From Dyadobacter fermentans (GTDB lineage: Bacteria; Bacteroidota; Bacteroidia; Cytophagales; Spirosomataceae): a stretch of 64,000 nucleotides of DNA. The DNA lies in NCBI RefSeq assembly GCF_019924045.1, contig NZ_JAHXBN010000013.1, positions 372,001 through 436,000 on the forward strand, read 5' to 3'. Every line of letters starts with the position of its first letter. Positions within the stretch are counted from its first letter, which is position 1. Of this stretch, positions 51,711 to 59,446 are shown piece after piece. The translations under genes were made by a program, and so were the position numbers. The notes under the pieces are model-generated. The model had not been told where the DNA came from. It saw only the letters and a program-made list of their open reading frames with translations, and did no database searches.

Positions 51711-52124
51711 ATGATTGCTTCCGAAATAGATATTGATATCCGATTCAGTGAAACCGATGCCATGGGTGTGGTATGGCACGGCAACTACCTGAAATTTTTC
51801 GAGGACGGGAGGGAAGCTTTTGGGAAGAAATTCGGATTGGAATACCTTGACATCCACGCCAAAGGCTTTGTGACGCCCATCGTGAAGTCGGAAATCGACC
51901 ATAAGGCGCCGGTTTACTATGGGCAGGTGATTCGGGTCATTACCCGCTATATCCCCACCAAATCGGCAAAAATACAGTTTGAGTACGAGGTCATTAATGT
52001 TACTACCGGGCAGCTTTGTGCTACGGGCAAAACCATGCAGGTATTCCTGGATCGCGAGTCACGCGAGCTGGAACTGATTTCTCCGGATTTTTACAAGGAA
52101 TGGAAAGCGCAGTACGACCTATGA
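51711..52124 (+). CDS. Hotdog-fold acyl thioesterase (YbgC/4-hydroxybenzoyl-CoA type)
   Basis: This 137-residue protein has the YbgC-family signature SETDAMGVVWHGNYLKFFED, with the catalytic Asp in TDAMG, and the later segment YYGQVIRVITRY. It hydrolyses acyl-ACP or acyl-CoA thioesters, probably to proofread or release aryl-polyene intermediates. The ATG at 51711 is used; the TTG three bases upstream is less likely. It overlaps the next KS gene by ATGA. Confidence 0.87.
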   Translation: MIASEIDIDIRFSETDAMGVVWHGNYLKFFEDGREAFGKKFGLEYLDIHAKGFVTPIVKSEIDHKAPVYYGQVIRVITRYIPTKSAKIQFEYEVINVTTGQLCATGKTMQVFLDRESRELELISPDFYKEWKAQYDL

Positions 52125-53203
52125 TCTACATTGGTGCCGAGGTCATCATCAGCCCCTTGGGCGACACTGCGGAAGATAACTGGGAGGCGCTCAGTGAAAA
52201 CCGCAGCGGTATAGTGCTCGCTCCGGGGGTAGGATTTAACAAGGAAGATATTCATTTATCCCAAATAGCATGGCTGAACGGCCCGTTGCGTTTTCAGCGA
52301 TTGGTAATCAAAGCGTTGGCAGCGCTTAAAGAACGCATCGATGCTTCCATTCTCACTTCGGATCGCACGATGGTGTTGATCAGTTCTACCAAAGGTGCGC
52401 TGGACGATAACCTGCACGATCAGTTCGGTGAAACGTGCAGCGCTGTAATGCAACAGTTCAACCTCGCGCATTTGCCGGTTGTGATTTCCAATGCCTGCAT
52501 TTCGGGGGTCCTCACCTTGAATGTAGCCGGCAATATGGTGGAGGCAGGGCAGTATGACCACGTGATCGTGATCGGTTGCGATGTGGCTTCCGACTTTGTG
52601 CTGTATGGCTTTCAATCTCTTTTTGCCGTGAGTGACAAGCCCTGCGCGCCGTTCGACGCAGCCCGGAAGGGCATTACATTAGGGGAAGGTTGCGGAGCAG
52701 CGTTGGTATCCGGTATGCAATCGGTTTTTAAGGATAAACCTTTGGAACTCCTCACGGGTACAAGCGCGAACGACGCGAACCACATTTCGGGGCCCTCGCG
52801 GACGGGCGAGGGGTTGGTAAGATGTGTAGGCCGCACGATGCAGAAACACGGAATTGGTACTGAGAAGATCGATTTTATCTGCGCACATGGCACCGGCACG
52901 GTTTTCAACGACGAAATGGAAGCCATTGCATTCGGACGCCTTTCGTTGTCGGATAAGCCGCTGAACAGTTTGAAAGGCTATTTCGGGCATACGCTCGGCG
53001 CGGCGGGAGTGATCGAAACGGCCGTTTGTATGCAAATGATGCGGAACAGCATGCTGATCAAGAGTTTAGGCTACTGCGATGCGGGCACTTCCGAGCCTTT
53101 GAATATCATTCTTAAAAACGAACCGAAAAAGCTGCGGACGATCCTCAAAACGGCCTCGGGTTTCGGTGGCGGCAATGCTTCATTGATGATCAGGGATTTA
53201 TGA
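52121..53203 (+). CDS. Beta-ketoacyl-ACP synthase, pigment KS 2
   Basis: This 360-residue KS has Cys126 (SNACISGVL), His in CAHGTGTVFNDE and the Lys-Gly-Tyr-Phe-Gly-His segment (LKGYFGHTLGAAG), so the catalytic triad is intact. The N-terminal half is shorter and diverges more than KS 1 or KS 3. ATG 52121 overlaps the thioesterase stop. It is probably a second condensing enzyme with its own chain-length or starter preference, or a partner of the adjacent short KS-like protein. Confidence 0.87.
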   Translation: MIYIGAEVIISPLGDTAEDNWEALSENRSGIVLAPGVGFNKEDIHLSQIAWLNGPLRFQRLVIKALAALKERIDASILTSDRTMVLISSTKGALDDNLHDQFGETCSAVMQQFNLAHLPVVISNACISGVLTLNVAGNMVEAGQYDHVIVIGCDVASDFVLYGFQSLFAVSDKPCAPFDAARKGITLGEGCGAALVSGMQSVFKDKPLELLTGTSANDANHISGPSRTGEGLVRCVGRTMQKHGIGTEKIDFICAHGTGTVFNDEMEAIAFGRLSLSDKPLNSLKGYFGHTLGAAGVIETAVCMQMMRNSMLIKSLGYCDAGTSEPLNIILKNEPKKLRTILKTASGFGGGNASLMIRDL

Positions 53204-53820
53204 AAGTGATTACGGCATATTGCAACCTGCGGGCAGACGAATGCCTTGTGAACGGCAAAGTTGTTGCACGGCGCGAGGTCGGCTCGGAGGATTCCTGGTT
53301 CAAGCAGATTTACAAGCAGCAGGCATGGGTATACCCTAAATTTTACAAAATGGATATGCTTTCGCAGGCCGGTTACCTGGCTTCGGAACTTATCAAGCGG
53401 GCCAATCCGGGCATTTCGGAAGCATATTCCGACGATGAGATTGCATTGGTATTTGCCAATGCGTCGTCGAGCGCGGATACCGACCGACGTTTCATACAAT
53501 CATATGAAGGAGGCGGCTCGCCGAGCCCGTCGCTTTTCGTATATACATTGCCTAATATCGTGCTGGGGGAAATCGCCATTCTCAACAAATGGTACGGTGA
53601 GAATATGTTTGCTGTTTTGCCTAAATTCGTCCCCGGTTTTTACCTCGATTACAGCCGGATACTGCTCGCTTCGGGCAGCCGCGCGCTGCTAGGCGGATGG
53701 CTGGAAGTGACGGCAGGCAGCACGGATGTTTTCCTTTTTATGGTGGAAGAGAAAGAAAGCGGAACGGAATTTAACGAAGAGAACCTTCTCCACCTGTCGC
53801 AGACCGTTGCGGCATATTAA
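53200..53820 (+). CDS. Short KS-like protein of the pigment cluster
   Basis: This 206-residue protein resembles the middle part of a ketosynthase: YPKFYKMDMLSQAGYLASEL, FANASSSADTD and FVYTLPNIVLGEIAILNKWY. It is about half the normal KS length, and no nucleophilic Cys or paired His is visible. It starts in the KS 2 stop codon (ATGA), and ACP 2 follows after 24 bp. It may be a partner subunit of KS 2; proteins of this size are often listed in Bacteroidota pigment loci without a known role. Confidence 0.68.
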   Translation: MKVITAYCNLRADECLVNGKVVARREVGSEDSWFKQIYKQQAWVYPKFYKMDMLSQAGYLASELIKRANPGISEAYSDDEIALVFANASSSADTDRRFIQSYEGGGSPSPSLFVYTLPNIVLGEIAILNKWYGENMFAVLPKFVPGFYLDYSRILLASGSRALLGGWLEVTAGSTDVFLFMVEEKESGTEFNEENLLHLSQTVAAY

Positions 53821-53844
53821 CAGACGCTCAATTAATTCAGCAAT

Positions 53845-54105
53845 ATGGATAGCTTAAAAGAAGATCTTAAGAAACAAATTATCGAGCAGCTTAACCTGGA
53901 AGACCTGACGGTGGCCGATATCGCGGACGATGCGCTGCTGTTCAACGATCAGGGCCTTGGACTCGATTCGATCGACGCGCTCGAACTGATCGTGCTGCTC
54001 GAAAAATACCACGGCATTCAGCTGACTAACCCGGAAGAGGGTAAAGAGGCATTCAAGTCCGTCGACACGATGGCGGCATATATCCGTAAAAGAAAAGCAG
54101 CTTAA
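53845..54105 (+). CDS. Acyl carrier protein 2 of the pigment cluster
   Basis: This 86-residue ACP has the prosthetic-group serine in GLGLDSIDALELIVLLEK and the usual acidic helices. Two ACPs in one cluster is typical for aryl polyenes, where they may carry starter and extending chain or serve different KS enzymes. It is 12 bp ahead of the KS 3 gene. Confidence 0.92.
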   Translation: MDSLKEDLKKQIIEQLNLEDLTVADIADDALLFNDQGLGLDSIDALELIVLLEKYHGIQLTNPEEGKEAFKSVDTMAAYIRKRKAA

Positions 54106-54117
54106 CCACCACACCGA

Positions 54118-55302
54118 ATGGGCGTTTGCATTACCGGGATCGGCGTCGTGTCGGCCATTGGCATGTCGGTGGACGAAAACCTGAGTGCGCTGCGCGAGGG
54201 GAGGACGGGCATCGGGCCGCTGCATTACCTGCGAGGCACGAAGGCATCGCTGGCCGGCGAAGTGAAGGCGTCCAACGAAGAGCTGCGCGCTGCATTGGGC
54301 GTGGGGACCGAATACGTTTCGCGGACATCCCTGCTCGGTTTGCGGGCGGCACGTGAAGCCTGGGGCGATAACAAACGTTCCGGGGTGATCCGTACGGGCA
54401 TTATTTCAGCCACGTCGGTAGGTGGCATGGACCGCAGCGAAGTTTTTTACAAAGATTATTTAGCCCAAAATGACCCCGATTACCGGCTGCTCACCACACA
54501 CGACAGCGGCAGTACGACCGAGCGCATTGCGAAGGAGCTGGGCATTACGGGTTATATTAATACGCTTTCGACCGCCTGTTCATCGGGTGTGAATGCCATT
54601 ATGCTCGGTGCCAGGCTGATCCTGCAAGGCACGCTCGACCGTGTGCTCGTCGGCGGATCTGACGCGTTGAGTGGCTTCACCATCGACGGCTTCCGGTCGC
54701 TGATGATCTACGACGACCAATGGTGCCGCCCATTCGACGAGTCGCGGGCCGGACTGAATCTCGGGGAAGGTGCAGGGTTTCTGCTGCTGGAAGGCGAGAA
54801 AAGCCTCGAACTGACTGGTAACAAACCCATTTGTAATGTGAGTGGCTGGGCTAATGCGGCCGATGCCTATCACCAGACGGCCTCGTCGCCCGACGGCAAA
54901 GGTGCTACGCTGGCCATTGAGCATGCCATTCGCCGTGCGGGCATCGGGCTCGACCAGGTCTCGTATGTAAACGCGCATGGCACGGGCACGAAGAATAACG
55001 ATCACTCCGAGTCGGTGGCATTGCAAAACGTTTTCGGGGACCGCGTTCCGGCATTCAGTTCTACCAAGGCATTTACCGGGCACACCCTTGCCGCGGCAGG
55101 CGCCATAGAGGCGGTGTTTTCTGTGCTGGCTATCCGGGATAACCTCATCTTTCCCAACTTGAATTACCGGACTCCAATCGCCGAAACCGGCCTGGTACCG
55201 GCAACACAGCTAAAAACCGACGTGGAAGTGAGTGCGGTGCTCTCCAATTCATTCGGTTTCGGGGGAAATAATTCATCATTGGTTTTGACGAAATATGAAT
55301 AA
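54118..55302 (+). CDS. Beta-ketoacyl-ACP synthase, pigment KS 3
   Basis: This 394-residue KS has Cys154 (STACSSGVNAI), His in NAHGTGTKNNDHSE and TKAFTGHTLAAAGAIE, so all three catalytic positions are present. The C terminus ends with the usual SNSFGFGGNNSSLVL. Its stop overlaps the start of the Cys-less KS-like gene by 8 bp, a common arrangement for a KS and its chain-length-factor partner (KS-CLF heterodimer), so these two likely act together in polyene extension. Confidence 0.92.
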   Translation: MGVCITGIGVVSAIGMSVDENLSALREGRTGIGPLHYLRGTKASLAGEVKASNEELRAALGVGTEYVSRTSLLGLRAAREAWGDNKRSGVIRTGIISATSVGGMDRSEVFYKDYLAQNDPDYRLLTTHDSGSTTERIAKELGITGYINTLSTACSSGVNAIMLGARLILQGTLDRVLVGGSDALSGFTIDGFRSLMIYDDQWCRPFDESRAGLNLGEGAGFLLLEGEKSLELTGNKPICNVSGWANAADAYHQTASSPDGKGATLAIEHAIRRAGIGLDQVSYVNAHGTGTKNNDHSESVALQNVFGDRVPAFSSTKAFTGHTLAAAGAIEAVFSVLAIRDNLIFPNLNYRTPIAETGLVPATQLKTDVEVSAVLSNSFGFGGNNSSLVLTKYE

Positions 55303-56230
55303 ACCGGCATTGTACCTATCGGCGGCGTCCACGATTTCGCACCAGCCCACGTTCCAGAACCCGGGCTTTTCGGCGGCATTGGCCCAGGTTGAAGCATCGT
55401 CGGCATTGATCAGCCCTGACTACAAAACTTATATCGATGCCGGGTTGTTGCGGCGCATGAGCAAGATCCTCAGGATGTCGGTAGCTTGTGCCAGGGATTG
55501 CATTGAGCAAGCCGGTGCCGACCAGCCCGACGCGATCGTGGTAGGTACGGGTCTGGGCTGTTTGCAGGATACCGAAAAATTCCTCAATACCTCGCTGACC
55601 GTCGAGGGATTGCTGCCGCCTACGTCGTTCATTCAATCGACGCACAATACCATGGCCGGACAGATTTCGCTGAGCCTCGGCAATCATGGCTATAATATGA
55701 CCCACACGCAGAACACGCTGTCGTTCGAGCACGCACTGCTCGACGCGGCCATGCTCCTGCGCGAGGGCGACCGTAATGTGCTCGTGGGCGCGGCGGATGA
55801 GCATATTGATATATTGAATGATATTGCGGAGAAGCTGGGATTTGAAACAGCGTCCCCGCTTACTTCCGGTGCTTCGTTTTTTATCCTTTCCAGTGAAAGC
55901 GCGGGTAATGCAGCTGCCGAGCTGACGGACGTCTACACCAGCGGCGGAGCGGAATATGGGCAGGAAGAAATCGACGCGTTTTTGGACCGGAACGGCATGC
56001 AGATCGGGGACATCGATCTCGTCCTGTACGCAGGCACGCCGGTATCGGGCGCAGTACGCAATATCGATTATTTGTCGCTTGCGGGCGTTTATCCAACGGC
56101 TTCGGCATTCGCATTACATTATGCGGTGGATTTGCTTGCTACCAATAGTGAAGTAAGGAATGTGTTGATTTGTAATACATTAAGAAAAAGCAATCTGGGC
56201 TTAACCCTTCTGAAAGCCGTTGAAGCATAA
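55295..56230 (+). CDS. KS-like protein without catalytic Cys (chain-length-factor-like)
   Basis: This 311-residue thiolase-fold protein is missing the KS nucleophile: the region reads MTHTQNTLSFEHALLDAAML. QSTHNTMAGQISL and GTGLGCLQDTEKFLN are shared with the outlying copy at 38472. It is translated from ATG 55295 inside the KS 3 stop. Its partner is most likely KS 3. It should set the number of polyene double bonds, by analogy with KS-CLF pairs in type II systems (inference). Confidence 0.83.
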   Translation: MNKPALYLSAASTISHQPTFQNPGFSAALAQVEASSALISPDYKTYIDAGLLRRMSKILRMSVACARDCIEQAGADQPDAIVVGTGLGCLQDTEKFLNTSLTVEGLLPPTSFIQSTHNTMAGQISLSLGNHGYNMTHTQNTLSFEHALLDAAMLLREGDRNVLVGAADEHIDILNDIAEKLGFETASPLTSGASFFILSSESAGNAAAELTDVYTSGGAEYGQEEIDAFLDRNGMQIGDIDLVLYAGTPVSGAVRNIDYLSLAGVYPTASAFALHYAVDLLATNSEVRNVLICNTLRKSNLGLTLLKAVEA

Positions 56231-56990
56231 TCTCCTCATATTCTTCTGCATTACCGCGGCGGCGCTCAGTTCCATCATCTTTTGGGAGACGGATTACCTT
56301 TGGTTGGTACTGGCGGGCATCGCATTGCTGTTTGTCGGCACGACTGCCTACGGCTCTGTACAGATCCAGGTCAATTATTTTGTTAAATCAATCAATAAGG
56401 GGCGCACAAAGGCTGTTGCACTCACATTTGACGACGGTCCAGACCCGGACTCGACGCCCCGCATTCTCGACATATTGCTTGAAAACGACTTGAAAGCAAC
56501 GTTTTTCGTGATCGGGAGGAAAGCGGTGAACCACCCCGAACTGTTACGCCGCATTGTGGACGAAGGCCATACCATCGCCAACCATTCGTACAGCCATCAT
56601 TACCTCATAGCACTGTTTTCGACGCAGAAGCTCCGCACGGATATTCAGCGCTGCAATGAGGCGATCCGCGACATTACCGGCCGGGTGCCCGTGTTTTTCA
56701 GGCCGCCGTTTGGTGTGACGAATCCGCGTTACGCCGCTGTTTTAAAGGATTTGCAAATGCAGTCCATTGGCTGGTCGCTCCGGAGCATGGATACGCGCGC
56801 GAAGAACAAGTACCAGCTCATCAATACCATCATTTCAAAATTAAAGTCCAAAGACATCGTTCTGTTGCATGACCACCTGTCGCTGACGGCTGACACGCTG
56901 CCGGATATCATCGGGCATTGTCGTGAAATGGGTATAAAAATAGAACCGCTTCCCCGGCTGATCGGGAAAGAACCTTATGAAAAGCATTAG
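56220..56990 (+). CDS. Polysaccharide deacetylase-family protein
   Basis: This 256-residue protein has two N-terminal membrane segments (about 2-20 and 27-45) and a NodB domain: TFDDGPDPDS (catalytic Asp and metal Asp), HSYSHH (metal His) and RPPFGVTNP. Its substrate is probably a glycan or an N-acyl group on the pigment conjugate. No in-frame ATG lies near the N terminus; TTG 56220, which overlaps the upstream stop by 11 bp, is the best start. Deacetylases of this type recur in flexirubin clusters. Confidence 0.85.
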   Translation: MKHNLLIFFCITAAALSSIIFWETDYLWLVLAGIALLFVGTTAYGSVQIQVNYFVKSINKGRTKAVALTFDDGPDPDSTPRILDILLENDLKATFFVIGRKAVNHPELLRRIVDEGHTIANHSYSHHYLIALFSTQKLRTDIQRCNEAIRDITGRVPVFFRPPFGVTNPRYAAVLKDLQMQSIGWSLRSMDTRAKNKYQLINTIISKLKSKDIVLLHDHLSLTADTLPDIIGHCREMGIKIEPLPRLIGKEPYEKH

Positions 56991-57609
56991 AATATTGATC
57001 ATCATTGCCATTTGGATGGCGGCGCATGGTTCGATGGGACAGTCATTCAAGCCGTCGGCGAGTCCTGAAAAGGTGCTTGGCGAGCTGAGAAAAACTTCAC
57101 AGGCTACCACGTCCATTCAGGCATCCTTTACCGAAGAGAAATACCTGGCCGTGCTCAAAGAGCCGGAAAAATCGTCGGGATTGTTTTACTACCAGCAGAA
57201 GGACAAAATGCGCTGGGAGCAACGGACGCCTTCGAAATACATTATCCTGATCAATGGCGACAAGCTGCGCGTGCAGGAGGGTAATAAGGAGAAAAATGTG
57301 GGGCAGGCGGGACGTATGGCGGCGCAGATCAAAGAACTGATGATCGGGTTGGTCAATGGTGATTTTCAGCAGAATAAAGGCTTTTCATCGGCTGTTCTGG
57401 AAGATAGCGATGTGTACCAGATCGTGCTCACGCCGGTGAATAGGCGTTTGAAGAACGTCTATTCCAAAATTACGATGAACTTTTCCCGGAGTTCGCTGCG
57501 GTTGAAAGAACTCTCTTTTTTCGAAAAGGGCGGGGACAAGAGCATTATGAAGTTTCAGCAGGAGAAATTCAACCAGCCGATCGCTGAAAATTTATTCAAA
57601 GACCTTTGA
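56977..57609 (+). CDS. LolA-like outer-membrane lipoprotein carrier protein
   Basis: This 210-residue periplasmic protein begins with a signal peptide ending near GSMGQS and continues with the LolA-type beta-barrel: TTSIQASFTEEKYL, SGLFYYQQKDKMRWEQRTPS and the C-terminal KFQQEKFNQPI. Copies in aryl-polyene clusters are thought to carry the lipid-like pigment, not lipoproteins, from the MMPL exporter to the outer membrane. It overlaps the deacetylase gene by 14 bp. Confidence 0.86.
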   Translation: MKSIRILIIIAIWMAAHGSMGQSFKPSASPEKVLGELRKTSQATTSIQASFTEEKYLAVLKEPEKSSGLFYYQQKDKMRWEQRTPSKYIILINGDKLRVQEGNKEKNVGQAGRMAAQIKELMIGLVNGDFQQNKGFSSAVLEDSDVYQIVLTPVNRRLKNVYSKITMNFSRSSLRLKELSFFEKGGDKSIMKFQQEKFNQPIAENLFKDL

Positions 57610-57614
57610 TAACC

Positions 57615-57980
57615 ATGTCTCTGAGCAATTTATATAAGATTACATCGCTGGATCAGACTTCCGAACAGATCACTTGCACATTACAGATCGACGCGGCGCA
57701 TCCGGTATTCCAGGGGCATTTTCCAGGATCTCCCGTACTCCCGGGTGTTGTGCAACTGGAAATGGTGAAGGCTGTTTTGTCAAAAGCACTGGGTAAGGTA
57801 TTTACATTGAAGGAAATGAGCACGTGTAAGTTCCTGGAAGTGCTGAATCCGACAGAAACCTCCGAACTTACGATTCAAATTCAGTACAAAGGCATGGAGC
57901 CGCTGGACGTGAATGCGGCGGGCAAGTACGGGGAAAAGACCTATTTCAAAGCCCGGGCGAGTTTCCACTCAATCATTTAA
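57615..57980 (+). CDS. Hotdog-fold 3-hydroxyacyl-ACP dehydratase (FabZ-like) 2
   Basis: This 121-residue protein carries the FabZ active-site block HPVFQGHFPGSPVLPGVVQLEM in part (GHFPGSPVLPG, catalytic His) and a downstream Glu-containing helix. It should act beside dehydratase 1 in forming the polyene. The ATG at 57615 is chosen over a TTG at 57606. The open frame begins 5 bp after the LolA-like stop. Confidence 0.86.
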   Translation: MSLSNLYKITSLDQTSEQITCTLQIDAAHPVFQGHFPGSPVLPGVVQLEMVKAVLSKALGKVFTLKEMSTCKFLEVLNPTETSELTIQIQYKGMEPLDVNAAGKYGEKTYFKARASFHSII

Positions 57981-58001
57981 CCCCAACATTCAAAAGCCAC
58001 A

Positions 58002-59162
58002 ATGACCCTCTCGGACATTCAATGCTGTGTGATCATTCCTACTTACAACAACCGTAACACATTGCGGCGGGTGATCGACGGCGTTTTACAGTACGCGTCC
58101 GGACAGGAGGTGATCGTGGTAAATGACGGCTCTACGGACGATACGACGGGCATTTTGGCCGGTTACGGTGCAAAAATCCGTGTGCTGGATAATGTAGTGA
58201 ACAAAGGTAAGGGGTTTTCGCTTCGAAGGGCATTTGCGGAGGCCATTCGGCTGGGTTTTGCGAATGCGATCACCATCGATTCGGACGGCCAGCATTTGCC
58301 TTCCGATATTCCGCTTTTTATCGGAACGGCTATCGAAAATCCGGGCGCATTGCTGATGGGATCGCGGAATATGCAGCAGGAGGGCGTGCCGGGCAAGAGC
58401 TCTTTCGGGAACAAGTTTTCCAATTTCTGGTTCAAATTTGAAACCGGCCTCACATTGCCCGATACGCAGACCGGTTTCCGCCTGTACCCGCTCGGACCGT
58501 TAAAAAAAATGTCGCTTTTCACGACGAAATTCGAAACGGAGATCGAAGTCATCGTCAAAATGGCCTGGAAAGATGTCCCTATTGTGCCAATCAATATCCG
58601 GGTGATTTATGACAAGGACGAGCGCGTTACGCATTTCAGGCCGTTCCGCGATTTTACCCGCATCAGTATCCTCAACACCTGGCTGGTCACGCTCACACTG
58701 GTGTATTACCTTCCCAAGCGGTTGTTTCGTTACATTCAGAAAAAAGGCCTATGGAAAATCATCCGCGACGAGGCGGTAAAGTCCGACGAAAGCAATTTCA
58801 GCAAAGCCAAGTCCGTAGGTTTCGGGTTTTTCATGGGTATTGTGCCCATCTGGGGCTTTCAGCTGATGGTGGGTATCCCGCTGTCGATCGTTTTCCGGAT
58901 GAACAAGGTGCTATTCCTGACCGCCGCGCATATCAGCATTCCCCCGGCGATTCCGTTCATTATTTACGCCAGCTATAAATTCGGCGGGTTGTTTTACCGC
59001 AACGGCGTCCAGATTACCTCCCTGGAAAACCTGACGTTGGAGTCGATTCATGTCAACTTTGTACAATATTTTTTGGGTGGCACGCTACTTGCTGCAGCGG
59101 TCGGTCTGGCCGGTTTTGTGGGTAGTTTTCTGCTGTTGGCCCTGCTTCGCCCGAAGCGCTAA
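58002..59162 (+). CDS. GT2 glycosyltransferase with C-terminal DUF2062
   Basis: This 386-residue protein has a GT-A domain (about 5-230: VIIPTYNNRNT, VNDGSTDDTTG, TIDSDGQHLP, QTGFRLYP) and a membrane DUF2062 domain (about 265-380: GFFMGIVPIWGFQLMVGIPL). It resembles dolichol-phosphate-sugar synthases in the catalytic part. Adjacent to pigment genes it could transfer a sugar to a lipid or to the pigment itself. It is the last gene of the plus arm, 21 bp after dehydratase 2. Confidence 0.87.
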   Translation: MTLSDIQCCVIIPTYNNRNTLRRVIDGVLQYASGQEVIVVNDGSTDDTTGILAGYGAKIRVLDNVVNKGKGFSLRRAFAEAIRLGFANAITIDSDGQHLPSDIPLFIGTAIENPGALLMGSRNMQQEGVPGKSSFGNKFSNFWFKFETGLTLPDTQTGFRLYPLGPLKKMSLFTTKFETEIEVIVKMAWKDVPIVPINIRVIYDKDERVTHFRPFRDFTRISILNTWLVTLTLVYYLPKRLFRYIQKKGLWKIIRDEAVKSDESNFSKAKSVGFGFFMGIVPIWGFQLMVGIPLSIVFRMNKVLFLTAAHISIPPAIPFIIYASYKFGGLFYRNGVQITSLENLTLESIHVNFVQYFLGGTLLAAAVGLAGFVGSFLLLALLRPKR

Positions 59163-59373
59163 AACAGGCATTTTAGGGTCTGTTTTTCATTGATTATCCC
59201 AAATAATTCATTTTATTATTCTATTAAACCGTGATAGGGCAGTTCCTGTCCGGCATTTCTGTTATTCCTTGAGAGCCAGTTTGTTATCAAAATAGTGCTT
59301 CGAAATTGATTCAAAAACTCTCAGAATTTTTATAAAATCTATACGAATTGATCAAAAATAAGGGTTTTGCGAT

Positions 59374-59403
59374 TTTGATATGAGGTGCCTTTCTCTATAT
59401 TTA
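59374..59403 (+). promoter_or_regulatory. Promoter of the membrane pyrophosphatase gene
   Basis: TTTG at 59374-59377, 18 bp, then TATATTTA at 59396-59403 matches seven of eight positions of the Bacteroidota -7 consensus. It leaves a leader of about 37 bases. The rest of the 284-bp gap (59163-59446) is AT-rich without a clear structure. Confidence 0.5.
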
Positions 59404-59446
59404 CGAGAATTATAAAAAACCATTTAACCAAATCGTTGATCATCGC

